From Acrocarpospora pleiomorpha (GTDB lineage Bacteria > Actinomycetota > Actinomycetes > Streptosporangiales > Streptosporangiaceae): a stretch of DNA of 38,114 nucleotides. Numbering within the stretch: the stretch's first letter is position 1; each line of letters opens with the position of its first letter. The stretch spans positions 1-38,114 of the forward strand of contig NZ_BLAF01000091.1 in the NCBI RefSeq assembly GCF_009687885.1, written 5' to 3'. Under the pieces are notes generated by a model that had not been told where the DNA came from, searched no databases, and saw only the letters and a program-made list of their open reading frames with translations. Positions 18,937 through 27,207 of the stretch are shown piece by piece. A program made the position numbers and the translations under genes.

Positions 18937-19359
18937 ATGTCCGGATATTTCGCGCCAGCTGTCCTGGCCGCGGCGCTGGCGTTTCCGGCCGCCATCCCGG
19001 ACACCCGGCATGTCACGATCTCGCCTGGTTCTGCCGCGCCCGGTGGCACCGTTCAGGTCGCCACGTCCAGTTGCTCCAGTGCGGCCCCCAGCGTGACCGC
19101 CACCTCCTCGGCGTTCGCCGCTTACACCACGCTGACCCGGTCCGGGTCCGGGTGGTACGGCACGGCCAAGCTCAGCCCGTACTCGGCCAGCGGTCTGAAA
19201 ACCGTGTACGTCTACTGCGCGGGCGGCCCCTTCACGGGTGAGTTCACCGTTGGGGCGACGGGGTCCAGGGGCGCTGGCCGGGTGCCTTGGCTGCTTGGCG
19301 CTGTCCTCGCGCTCGGCGGCGTGGTGGCGGTCGTGGTGCGCAGGCGCCGTAGGCCCTGA
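18937..19359 (+). CDS. Small membrane-anchored surface protein
   Basis: Family not recognised. It has 140 residues: a short N-terminal signal (hydrophobic residues 6-20), an extracellular Ser/Thr/Gly-rich domain of about 85 residues with one Cys pair (Cys46 and Cys94) and a beta-sandwich-like pattern (HVTISPGSAAPGGTVQV ... GEFTVG), then a C-terminal hydrophobic helix (117-134) and RRRRRP. It is therefore a type I membrane protein with its domain outside. There is no LPXTG-type motif. GGGGAGGGA precedes ATG 18937. A terminator upstream suggests separate transcription. Confidence 0.8.
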   Translation: MSGYFAPAVLAAALAFPAAIPDTRHVTISPGSAAPGGTVQVATSSCSSAAPSVTATSSAFAAYTTLTRSGSGWYGTAKLSPYSASGLKTVYVYCAGGPFTGEFTVGATGSRGAGRVPWLLGAVLALGGVVAVVVRRRRRP

Positions 19360-19424
19360 ACCACCGTGCAGATCACGGGGCGGGCGGAGGTCGAGGGTGG
19401 GTACGGGTAGGTCGTGGACTGAGG

Positions 19425-19529
19425 TAGTCTGTTAGACGGCTGTGTACTGGCTCCGCAGAACACGAGGGAATGCGCGATCGTTTCGCTTTCCTCGGCGGGT
19501 TGTCGTACACTCCTTTGTCGGTTCACTAT
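19425..19529 (+). promoter_or_regulatory. Candidate promoter region of infA
   Basis: The 282-bp gap before infA contains TAGTCT (19425-19430) inside a block that matches the rplM promoter, though no good -35 lies upstream. A second candidate pairs TTGTCG (19500-19505) with CACTAT (19524-19529), spacer 18. No protein is encoded here. Confidence 0.35.
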
Positions 19530-19641
19530 GACCTTTTGCGCAAGGCGGCCTGGCTGGCTGCCGCTCTCTGGAAGCGCGGAAAGGTCGCGGCTGATTAGTG
19601 TTCCGAAGCCTCAGACGACCGATCAGTGAAACGCGAGGGAC

Positions 19642-19863
19642 ATGGCCAAGAAAGACGGCGCCATCGAGATCGAGGGCACTGTGGTTGAGTCGCTCCCGAA
19701 CGCGATGTTCAGGGTGCAACTTGACAACGGCCATAAGGTCCTGGCCCACATCAGCGGGAGGATGCGGATGCACTACATCCGAATTCTTCCTGACGACCGG
19801 GTTGTCGTCGAACTGAGCCCCTACGACCTGACTCGTGGGCGGATCGTCTACCGGTACAAGTAG
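19642..19863 (+). CDS. infA: Translation initiation factor IF-1
   Basis: OB-fold factor that occupies the 30S A site during initiation, with IF-2 and IF-3. It has 73 residues. MAKKDGAIEIEGTVVESLPN and KVLAHISGRMRMHYIRILP are diagnostic. GAGGGA lies before ATG 19642. It heads the infA-rpmJ-rpsM-rpsK-rpsD-rpoA-rplQ group, and rpmJ begins 41 bases later. Confidence 0.98.
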   Translation: MAKKDGAIEIEGTVVESLPNAMFRVQLDNGHKVLAHISGRMRMHYIRILPDDRVVVELSPYDLTRGRIVYRYK

Positions 19864-19904
19864 GTCACCCGCCCGGGTGACCGTCTGAGGAACGAATAAG
19901 GACT

Positions 19905-20018
19905 ATGAAGGTCAAGCCGAGCGTCAAGAAGATCTGTGACAAGTGCAAGGTGATTCGCCGGCACGGTCGCGTCATGGTGATCTGCGACAACCTGCGCCAC
20001 AAGCAGCGCCAGGGCTAG
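19905..20018 (+). CDS. rpmJ: 50S ribosomal protein L36, zinc type
   Basis: The smallest ribosomal protein, 37 residues, beginning MKVKPSVKKICDKCKVIRR. Cys11, Cys14, Cys27 and His32 form the zinc site, so this is the C+ paralogue. ATG 19905 follows TAAGGA (19897-19902). Its place between infA and rpsM is the standard bacterial order. A 212-bp gap with a hairpin follows. Confidence 0.97.
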   Translation: MKVKPSVKKICDKCKVIRRHGRVMVICDNLRHKQRQG

Positions 20019-20037
20019 TCGCGGAAACGGCCCTCAT

Positions 20038-20061
20038 GAGTCCGCCCAGGGTGGCGGACTC
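20038..20061 (+). terminator. Hairpin between rpmJ and rpsM
   Basis: A 9-bp perfect stem (20038-20046 with 20053-20061) and a 6-nt loop start 20 bases after rpmJ. It lacks a T tract. Downstream, CCCCGG and CCGGGG around 20141-20160 may form a second stem. The gap is the site where a leader for the rpsM-rpoA group would lie. Confidence 0.6.
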
Positions 20062-20230
20062 GACGCATGTGGGCTGAAAAGTAAACGCGCGTCACACTCG
20101 CGTAGGCGTCCTCTTCAGGAGGGCGAACCGCGCGGGCGACCCCCGGTCGGAGGCCGGGGCCCTCACCCCGGGCATGGGGAGGGGAAGTGAGGCGCAGGAC
20201 CTCCGCCCAAACGAAGGAGAATGCCCGACC

Positions 20231-20611
20231 ATGGCTCGCCTGGTTGGCGTCGACCTCCCCCGCGACAAGCGGCTGGAGATCGCTCTCACCTACATTTTCG
20301 GAATCGGTCGCACCCGCGCCCTGGAGATCCTCAAGGCCACCGGCGTCAGCGGTGACCTGCGCGTGCACCAGCTCAGCGACGCCGAGCTCGTGCCCATGCG
20401 TGACTACATCGAGGCGAACTTCAAGATCGAGGGCGACCTCCGCCGCGAAGTTCAGGCGGACATCCGTCGCAAGATCGAGATCGGCTGTTACCAGGGCATC
20501 CGGCACCGCAAGGGCCTGCCTGTCCACGGTCAGCGGACGCAGACGAACGCGCGTACCCGCAAGGGCAAGAAGAAGACCGTGGCCGGCAAGAAGAAGCCGG
20601 GCAAGAAGTAG
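20231..20611 (+). CDS. rpsM: 30S ribosomal protein S13
   Basis: Head protein bridging to L5 and contacting P-site tRNA. From ATG 20231 it has 126 residues. MARLVGVDLPRDKRLEIALT and the C-terminal RHRKGLPVHGQRTQTNARTR plus a Lys-rich tail identify it. AAGGAGA (20214-20220) lies ten bases upstream. The open frame continues upstream but loses similarity. 33 bp separate it from rpsK. Confidence 0.97.
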   Translation: MARLVGVDLPRDKRLEIALTYIFGIGRTRALEILKATGVSGDLRVHQLSDAELVPMRDYIEANFKIEGDLRREVQADIRRKIEIGCYQGIRHRKGLPVHGQRTQTNARTRKGKKKTVAGKKKPGKK

Positions 20612-20644
20612 TCCTTACAGCCACATTCCAGGAGATAGCGCTAA

Positions 20645-21049
20645 ATGCCGCCGAAGAGCCGCCAGGGCGCACCGAAGAAGGTGCGCCGCAAGGAAAAGAA
20701 GAACGTCGCTCACGGGCACGCCCACATCAAGAGCACGTTCAACAACACGATCGTTTCGATCACCGACCCGAACGGGAACGTGATCTCCTGGGCCAGCGCC
20801 GGCCACGTCGGGTTCAAGGGCTCCCGCAAGTCCACCCCGTTCGCCGCGCAGATGGCTGCCGAGAACGCCGCCCGCCGGGCCATGGAGCACGGCATGCGCA
20901 AGGTCGACGTCTTCGTGAAGGGCCCCGGCTCCGGCCGGGAGACCGCGATCCGCTCGCTGCAGGCGACCGGGCTCGAGGTCGGGTCCATCCAGGACGTGAC
21001 CCCGGTTCCGCACAACGGTTGCCGTCCGCCGAAGCGCCGCCGCGTCTGA
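20645..21049 (+). CDS. rpsK: 30S ribosomal protein S11
   Basis: Platform protein that shapes the mRNA exit path beside the anti-Shine-Dalgarno end of 16S rRNA. It has 134 residues. The Lys/Arg-rich N-terminus (PKKVRRKEKKNVAHGHAHIK) and HNGCRPPKRRRV at the C-terminus are diagnostic. AGGAGA precedes ATG 20645. An 18-bp gap leads to rpsD. Confidence 0.98.
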   Translation: MPPKSRQGAPKKVRRKEKKNVAHGHAHIKSTFNNTIVSITDPNGNVISWASAGHVGFKGSRKSTPFAAQMAAENAARRAMEHGMRKVDVFVKGPGSGRETAIRSLQATGLEVGSIQDVTPVPHNGCRPPKRRRV

Positions 21050-21067
21050 CCAGGAGATTAGAGAACA

Positions 21068-21694
<627 letters not shown>

Positions 21695-21704
21695 GGCTTG
21701 TCTT

Positions 21705-21739
21705 TGCCGCACGACCCACGCATCCCGGGTCGTGCGGCA
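21705..21739 (+). terminator. Strong hairpin between rpsD and rpoA
   Basis: A 13-bp perfect stem (21705-21717 with 21727-21739) and a 9-nt loop begin 10 bases after rpsD. It has no T tract. It would be called a terminator anywhere else, yet rpoA and rplQ follow on the same strand, so it is probably a partial terminator or an mRNA-processing stem that sets the ratio of rpoA to ribosomal genes. Confidence 0.65.
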
Positions 21740-21799
21740 TCATGGTTGTAGGCGAGTGGCGTCAAATAGCGGGCGTCGCCGTGAAAGAGGAGAAAACGC

Positions 21800-22816
21800 A
21801 TGCTTATCGCACAGCGTCCCAGCCTCGTCGAGGAGTCCCTCGAAGAGCACCGCTCCAAGTTCGTGATCGAGCCGCTGGAGCCGGGCTTCGGCTACACCAT
21901 CGGCAACTCGGTCCGCCGCACGCTGCTGTCGTCCATTCCGGGCGCGGCCGTCACGAGCATCCGCATCGAGGGCGTGCTGCACGAGTTCTCCACCGTCCCC
22001 GGGGTCAAGGAGGATGTCACCGACATCATCCTGAACCTGAAGGCGCTGGTCGTCTCGTCCGAGCATGACGAGCCGGTGGTCATGTACCTGCGCAAGCAGG
22101 GCCCTGGCGAGGTCACCGCCGCCGACATCGCGCCTCCGGCCGGTGTCGAGGTGCACAACCCCGACCTGCACATCGCCACGCTGAACGGCAAGGCGAAGCT
22201 GGAGATGGAGCTGACCGTCGAGCGCGGTCGCGGCTACGTCTCCGCCGCGCAGAACAAGCAGCCGGGCCAGGAGATCGGGCGCATCCCGATCGACTCGATC
22301 TACTCCCCGGTCCTCAAGGTCACCTACAAGGTCGAGGCGACCCGTGTCGAGCAGCGCACGGACTTCGACCGCCTGATCCTCGACGTCGAGACCAAGCCGT
22401 GCATGAAGCCCCGCGACGCGGTGGCCTCGGCCGGTAAGACCCTCGTCGAGCTCTTCGGCCTGGCCCGCGAGCTCAACGTCGAGGCCGAGGGCATCGACAT
22501 CGGCCCGTCGCCGACCGACGCGGCCCTGGCCGCCGACCTGGCGCTGCCGATCGAGGAGCTGAACCTGACGGTCCGCTCCTACAACTGCCTCAAGCGCGAG
22601 GGCATCCACACCGTGGGTGAGCTCGTGGCGCGCAGCGAGCAGGACCTGCTCGACATAAGGAACTTCGGTGCCAAGTCCATCGAAGAGGTCAAGCAGAAGC
22701 TGCACGAGATGGGCCTCGCCCTCAAGGACTCCCCGCCCGGATTCGACCCCACCGCGGTCGCCGGCGGTGGGTACGACGATGAGGACGGCGGCTTCATCGA
22801 GACCGAGCAGTACTAG
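21800..22816 (+). CDS. rpoA: RNA polymerase alpha subunit
   Basis: Dimer scaffold for beta and beta' assembly and receptor of activators through its C-terminal domain. It has 338 residues. The N-terminal domain shows IEPLEPGFGYTIGNSVRRTL and residues up to about 230. The C-terminal domain (about 250-315) has the helix-hairpin-helix segments LNLTVRSYNCLKREGI and IRNFGAKSIEEVKQKL. A short acidic tail follows. GAGGAG lies upstream of ATG 21800. Confidence 0.98.
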   Translation: MLIAQRPSLVEESLEEHRSKFVIEPLEPGFGYTIGNSVRRTLLSSIPGAAVTSIRIEGVLHEFSTVPGVKEDVTDIILNLKALVVSSEHDEPVVMYLRKQGPGEVTAADIAPPAGVEVHNPDLHIATLNGKAKLEMELTVERGRGYVSAAQNKQPGQEIGRIPIDSIYSPVLKVTYKVEATRVEQRTDFDRLILDVETKPCMKPRDAVASAGKTLVELFGLARELNVEAEGIDIGPSPTDAALAADLALPIEELNLTVRSYNCLKREGIHTVGELVARSEQDLLDIRNFGAKSIEEVKQKLHEMGLALKDSPPGFDPTAVAGGGYDDEDGGFIETEQY

Positions 22817-22828
22817 AAATTCACGTAA

Positions 22829-22880
22829 CGACCGGTTAGCCGGTCGGCCCGACCCCGGTACCTGATACGGCCGGGGCGGG
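22829..22880 (+). terminator. Two hairpins between rpoA and rplQ
   Basis: The first is a 7-bp perfect stem (22829-22835 with 22840-22846, 4-nt loop). The second pairs 22848-22858 with 22871-22880 (10 pairs with one bulged A) and is followed by TTATCT. Both fit in an 84-bp gap on the same strand as rplQ, so they could attenuate rplQ expression. Confidence 0.55.
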
Positions 22881-22900
22881 TTATCTCCAAGGAGCATTCC

Positions 22901-23428
22901 ATGCCCAAGCCCACCAAGGGCGCCCGCCTCGGCGGCGGCCCGGCGCACGAGCGGCTGATCCTGTCGAACCTCGCCACTCAGCTGTTCCAGCACGGCCGGA
23001 TCCGTACCACCGAGGCCAAGGCCAAGCGGCTCCGCCCGCTGGCCGAGCGGCTGATCACCAAGGCGAAGAAGGGCGACCTGCACAACCGTCGCCAGGTCAT
23101 GACGATCGTCCGCGACAAGGGTGTCATTCACCACCTGTTCGCGGAGATCGCCCCGACGTTCGCCGAGCGTCCCGGTGGCTACACCCGGATCACCAAGATC
23201 GGTCCCCGGAAGGGCGACAACGCCCCGATGGCGATCATCGAGCTGGTGACCGAGCCGATGAACCCGGTCAAGGTCTCGAAGCCGGCTCCGGCTGTTGAGC
23301 CGGTCGCTCCGAAGGCCGACGCGGAGGTCGAGGAGGCCCCTGCCGAGGCGGCCGCTGAGACCACGGCTGAGACCACCGAGGCTCCGGAGGCGGCCGAGGC
23401 TCCCGAGGCCAAGAAGGACGAAGCCTGA
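22901..23428 (+). CDS. rplQ: 50S ribosomal protein L17 with Ala/Glu tail
   Basis: Located near the tunnel exit. It has 175 residues. The conserved core MPKPTKGARLGGGPAHERLI to PRKGDNAPMAIIEL fills the first 115 residues. From about residue 120 the chain is an Ala/Glu/Thr/Pro-rich low-complexity tail (VEEAPAEAAAETTAETTEAP). Long acidic L17 tails are known in actinobacteria. AAGGAGC precedes the ATG. A rho-independent terminator follows 18 bp after the stop. Confidence 0.97.
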   Translation: MPKPTKGARLGGGPAHERLILSNLATQLFQHGRIRTTEAKAKRLRPLAERLITKAKKGDLHNRRQVMTIVRDKGVIHHLFAEIAPTFAERPGGYTRITKIGPRKGDNAPMAIIELVTEPMNPVKVSKPAPAVEPVAPKADAEVEEAPAEAAAETTAETTEAPEAAEAPEAKKDEA

Positions 23429-23445
23429 TATTTCAGGTTCTTGAT

Positions 23446-23485
23446 GGGTCCGGTGTCCGCTCAGGGCGCCGGACCCGTTTGTTTT
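23446..23485 (+). terminator. Rho-independent terminator after rplQ
   Basis: Arms 23446-23455 and 23467-23476 form a 10-bp stem (one G-U) with an 11-nt loop and are followed by GTTTGTTTT (23477-23485). Its T tract abuts the truA start region, so most ribosomal transcripts should stop here and truA would be expressed by readthrough or a promoter hidden in rplQ. Confidence 0.8.
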
Positions 23486-23501
23486 GATGGGAGAGGGTCC
23501 G

Positions 23502-24314
23502 ATGGTCAGGTTGCGCCTGGATCTGGGGTATGACGGCACGGATTTCTCCGGGTGGGCGCGGCAGCCGGGGCGCAGGACCGTGCAGGGCGAGATCGAGCAG
23601 GCGCTCGGCCGAATTCTCCGGGTGGATCCGGCACCCGCACTGACGGTCGCCGGCCGCACCGACGCCGGAGTGCACGCGCGCGGCCAAGTCGCGCACGTGG
23701 ACCTGGAGGCCGACGTGGAGCTCCCTGCGCTGCTGCGACGCCTCGCCGGGGTATTGAGCCTAGATGTCAGGGTTCATCGCCTGTCCGTGGCTCCTACCGG
23801 TTTCGACGCCCGTTTCTCGGCCCTTTCCCGCCGGTACGGCTACCGCGTCGCGGACGCCCCCGGCGGCGTGGACCCGCTGCGGCGGCGCGACGTCTACTGG
23901 CACAACCGCCCGCTCGACGTGGACCTGCTGAACGCCGCCGCCGCCCGCCTGCTCGGCGAACACGACTTCGCCGCGTTCTGCAAGAAACGCGAAGGCGCCA
24001 CCACGATCAGAGAACTCCAGCGCCTGGACTGGACCCGCGCCCCCGACGGAGTACTCCTGGCCACAGTCGTCGCGGACGCCTTCTGCCATTCCATGGTCCG
24101 CGCCCTGGTCGGCTCCCTCCTAGCAGTCGGCGAGGGCCGCCGCCCAGTCGAATGGCCCGCCGAAGCCCTCTCCCGCGCAGAACGCGACTCCGGCATCCAC
24201 GTGGCCCCCGCCCTCGGCCTCACCCTGGAAGAAGTCCGCTACCCACCAGACGAAGAACTGGCCCTACGGGCACGCCAAACCCGCCGAGTACGAGATCTCG
24301 CCGCGAACACCTGA
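23502..24314 (+). CDS. truA: tRNA pseudouridine(38-40) synthase TruA
   Basis: Isomerises uridines in the anticodon stem-loop of several tRNAs. From ATG 23502 it has 270 residues. The catalytic Asp54 lies in AGRTDAGVHARGQ; RRYGYRV and FAAFCKKREG follow. I prefer 23502 because GGGAGAGGG (23489-23497) is just upstream; ATG 23487 or TTG 23484 would start in the terminator's T tract. The second half (after about 23980) uses many A-ending codons (GAA, CCA, CTA, GTA, GCA), unlike the ribosomal genes. Confidence 0.95.
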   Translation: MVRLRLDLGYDGTDFSGWARQPGRRTVQGEIEQALGRILRVDPAPALTVAGRTDAGVHARGQVAHVDLEADVELPALLRRLAGVLSLDVRVHRLSVAPTGFDARFSALSRRYGYRVADAPGGVDPLRRRDVYWHNRPLDVDLLNAAAARLLGEHDFAAFCKKREGATTIRELQRLDWTRAPDGVLLATVVADAFCHSMVRALVGSLLAVGEGRRPVEWPAEALSRAERDSGIHVAPALGLTLEEVRYPPDEELALRARQTRRVRDLAANT

Positions 24315-24610
24315 TGAAATGACCAGGTCGCTGGCCTACTCGCCGTAATTCGGCGCCGTTCACGCTGCGGTGGTTCTCGCCGCGGCGGCGCCAAGAGTGG
24401 CAGTGGCGCACTTGGCGCGCTCTGACCGGACGTGACGACCTCGGGTGGGGTGCCTGGCGGAAGCTCCGGCGTCGGCGGGCAATCCGCCCCAATTCCATCC
24501 TGTGTGGCGTCACCGGAAGGGATAGGAGGACTGTTAGGCGTCCAAGAGCCCGCAGAAACTCTGACCTCGGCGAATCCTTGGTGAGCACGCGAGTTGATTC
24601 CCTGCGGGCC
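24315..24610. other. Non-coding gap between convergent truA and the minus-strand surface-protein genes
   Basis: Roughly 296 bp contain no supported gene. The only structures I see are a small stem (24341-24345 with 24351-24355) and an 8-bp hairpin (24388-24395 with 24411-24418). A minus-strand open frame crosses the area but has no recognisable content. Confidence 0.6.
24388..24418. terminator. Possible bidirectional terminator after truA
   Basis: An 8-bp perfect stem (24388-24395 with 24411-24418) with a 15-nt loop lies between two convergent genes, 74 bp after truA and about 190 bp after the end of the opposing gene. No T tract is present on either strand. Confidence 0.4.
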
Positions 24611-27136
24611 TTACGAGTCGGCGATGCGTTTTTCGATTATTTCGGCGGTGTGATCGCGGAAGGCGCCGCTGACTGGGCCGAGGTCTTTTTCCTTTTCGAC
24701 TGGGGTGTGGCCGTCGGCGTAGGTGGCGTAGCTGAAGACGATGTAGCGGCCCCAGACCATGCCTGCCGCGTAGCCGCCGGAGATGGAGACCCGGTCGGCA
24801 CCGGTGTCGGGGTCGCCGTCCAGGCCGCGGAACCAGAGGTTGCCGCCCAGGTTCTTGGTCTTGTCGACCTCCAGGGCGGCTTCCTTGGTGGGGAGGACGG
24901 CGATGCCGGTCGTGACCGCGTACTGCTTGCGGTTGTCCACGTAGGTGGCGCGGAGCACCCGGCGGCACTGCTGCTGGGCGAGGGCCTCGGCGAAGGCGCC
25001 GGCGGCCGCGTCCTCGCACTTGTCGGTGATGTTCACCTTGACGCGGCGGAAGGTCCGGCCGTCCACGCTGATCCGGGCGTCCGGGAAGGCCTCGGCGAGG
25101 GTCAGCTTGCGGGGATCGGTGGCTTCTGAGTCCAGTACGGCCGCTGTCACGGGTGCGGGATCCGGGGCCTCGGCCGAGACGGCGGGTGCGCCGGTGACCG
25201 TGGGAGCCTTACCGGCCGAGGCCGGGTCGCCCGCGTCGGTGTAGGCGAAGTAGGCCGCGGTGCCGATCGCGCCCACCACGATCACCGAGCAGAGCGCGAG
25301 CACCGCCTTGCGGCCCGCGCCGCCGGACGAACGCTCCTCGGTTTTGGCCGGGGGAGGCAGTTGCTGCTGGCGGTAGGCCTGCTGCTGCGGCACGGGCGGC
25401 AGGACGATCCCCTCGGCCGGGGTGTTCTCGCCGTGAATGCGCCGGAGCGGCGGGGGCGTCGCGTCGGTGACCGGGAACATCACCTCGCGGCGCGGGATCG
25501 TGGTCTCGGCCACGGTCTCCTCGTCCGGCGGCGGCATCGGCACCGCGGAACGCCACCTGCCCGGGCCTGGCGGCCACTCGGTGGACTCGGCGGCGGGCCA
25601 GGTCAGCCCGCTTTCCCGCTCTCCTGGCAGCGTGACCTGATCCCGCTCATCCGCCTGAGCCTCGTCCGGACTGCCACTCTGACCGTCCGGGGCCTCCAGG
25701 CTGCTCTGGCCGTCCGAGCCGTCTCGGCCGTCCGAGCTGCCCTGGCCGTGCAGGGAGTCCGGGCTGCCCTGGCCGTGCAGGGAGTCCGAGCTGCCCTGGG
25801 TGTCCTGGATGTGCTGGCTGTCCGGGATGTTCTGGTCTTCGGGGCGTGCTTCGGGCCAGGACGGCACGCCGGCGCTCGTCTCCGGGACGACCTCGTGCGA
25901 TTCCTCGGCCCCGTCCAGTTCCTCCGCCGGTACGGCTTCCGCCACCCGAGCCTCAGGAAGAGACGGCCAGGAACCGAAACTGGGCCAGTGCTGCCCGACC
26001 GGCTCCGGTTCGCGGGCAGCCGGCGTGCCAGGCTCGGTAGCCAGGGCTTCCGTGGCAGAGGGTTCGGTAATGGTGGTCTCGGAACTCGCGTGCGCGCCGA
26101 CCGCCGACGGCCATACCGGGGCGTCCGGCTCCGGGGCGGACGGCAGGGTCTCTCCGGCCGGCTCGGTTTCCGAGGCGGCTGGCAACCGGCCTGGCGCGGA
26201 CCATGGGCGCAGGGTCGGGCCGGGGCTCTCGGTGGGCGGCCAGTGCCGGGGCACCACCGGAGGATCGTCGCCCTCGGCATCCTCGTCGTGCACGGCCTCA
26301 CCGGGCAGGCGCGGCGGCCAGACCGGAACGTCCCCGCGCTCACCAGACCGGACCGGCTCCTGTGCGGCCTCCGCCTCCGCCTCGACGGCGGCGCTCGCGG
26401 GCCACTCGGGCAGCAACGGCAGCCCCGACCTGGAAGCCTCGGGAGAATCGGGCTGAGAGTCCGGCGAAGGCGAGGACGTATAGCCGGACGAGTGCGGGGG
26501 CGAAGGTTCGGACGGGGGCAAAGACGCGGATACGGGCGGGATCGACGATGGAGGTGAAGGCGTGGTCGGGGGCGGCCACCCGGCGGGGTCGCCCATGGAT
26601 TCACCAGTCGCAGCGGGCCAGACAGGCTGGTCGGCGGAGTCGTTCGCGCCGGGCCACACCTGCATCCCGGCTGCGGCCGCGGTGAACGCGGGCGGCGGCT
26701 GCCACGGCGGCGCCCCCGGAACCACCGGCGGCGCGGCTTCCACGGCGGGCCCGGGAGTTTCCGGGACGGAGGACGACCATGCCTGGGAGGCGGCTTCCAC
26801 GACAGGCCCGGGAGTTTCAGAGGGTGACCATGCCGTGGGCGCGGCTTCCACGACTGGCCCGGGGGTTTCGGAGGGCGACCATGCCGGGTCATGGTTCCGG
26901 GTGGGCGCCGCCTCCACGACAGGCCCAGGAGTTTCTGGGACGGAGGGTGACCACGTCAGGTCGTCTTCCCGGATGGGTGCCGAGAACCAGCTGTAGCCGG
27001 GGCGCCACGGGGAGCCCATGCTCAGCTGCAGGTCGTCGCCACGGCCGGACTGCCCGAAGCTCGGCGGAGGGACCGCCGAGGCCGCGGGACCGCTGCGGTC
27101 GTAGTCGTGTTCGGAACCCGGATCCTGGCCACGCAT
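24611..27136 (-). CDS. Large single-pass membrane protein, Pro/Ser-rich cytosolic part, external domain shared with the next gene
   Basis: 841 residues; family not recognised. Residues 1-600 are low complexity (Pro, Ser, Glu, Ala), including four copies of ETPGPVVEAA (residues 68-135) and tandem 9-residue SDSLHGQGS units. A single transmembrane helix lies at about 610-632 (VLALCSVIVVGAIGTAAYF). The last 165 residues form an external domain with Cys707 and Cys724 and a YADGHTP motif. This domain aligns with the protein encoded just upstream on the same strand: DPRKLT/DPKPLT, FRRV/YRRT, LRATY/IRASF, DGHTP/DGHKP. The orientation (N-in) is inferred from the Arg-rich stretch before the helix. Length and composition suggest an envelope-spanning scaffold. 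Confidence 0.8.
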   Translation of the reverse strand: MRGQDPGSEHDYDRSGPAASAVPPPSFGQSGRGDDLQLSMGSPWRPGYSWFSAPIREDDLTWSPSVPETPGPVVEAAPTRNHDPAWSPSETPGPVVEAAPTAWSPSETPGPVVEAASQAWSSSVPETPGPAVEAAPPVVPGAPPWQPPPAFTAAAAGMQVWPGANDSADQPVWPAATGESMGDPAGWPPPTTPSPPSSIPPVSASLPPSEPSPPHSSGYTSSPSPDSQPDSPEASRSGLPLLPEWPASAAVEAEAEAAQEPVRSGERGDVPVWPPRLPGEAVHDEDAEGDDPPVVPRHWPPTESPGPTLRPWSAPGRLPAASETEPAGETLPSAPEPDAPVWPSAVGAHASSETTITEPSATEALATEPGTPAAREPEPVGQHWPSFGSWPSLPEARVAEAVPAEELDGAEESHEVVPETSAGVPSWPEARPEDQNIPDSQHIQDTQGSSDSLHGQGSPDSLHGQGSSDGRDGSDGQSSLEAPDGQSGSPDEAQADERDQVTLPGERESGLTWPAAESTEWPPGPGRWRSAVPMPPPDEETVAETTIPRREVMFPVTDATPPPLRRIHGENTPAEGIVLPPVPQQQAYRQQQLPPPAKTEERSSGGAGRKAVLALCSVIVVGAIGTAAYFAYTDAGDPASAGKAPTVTGAPAVSAEAPDPAPVTAAVLDSEATDPRKLTLAEAFPDARISVDGRTFRRVKVNITDKCEDAAAGAFAEALAQQQCRRVLRATYVDNRKQYAVTTGIAVLPTKEAALEVDKTKNLGGNLWFRGLDGDPDTGADRVSISGGYAAGMVWGRYIVFSYATYADGHTPVEKEKDLGPVSGAFRDHTAEIIEKRIADS
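26729..26953 (-). repeat. Four-copy repeat coding for ETPGPVVEAA units
   Basis: Within the 841-residue protein gene, four imperfect repeats of about 51-66 bp encode WSPS...ETPGPVVEAAPT. Spacing between the cores is 22, 17 and 19 residues, so copy number may vary among strains. The DNA copies differ at several synonymous sites, so the expansion is not very recent. Confidence 0.75.
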
Positions 27137-27207
27137 AGGCGGAAGCGTATCGGCGCAGACGAGATCGGCGTGCCGCTATGGGCGTTTCCGCAGGGCTCCC
27201 GAGCCTC

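Noticed and set aside
24220..24588. A 122-codon minus-strand frame overlapping the truA end
   Set aside because: It overlaps truA and a hairpin gap and its Arg/Ser/His-rich composition suggests noise.
25361..26557. A 398-codon plus-strand frame opposite the long surface-protein gene
   Set aside because: It is Arg/Gly-rich low complexity with no motif; the minus-strand frame has a helix and a domain shared with its neighbour.
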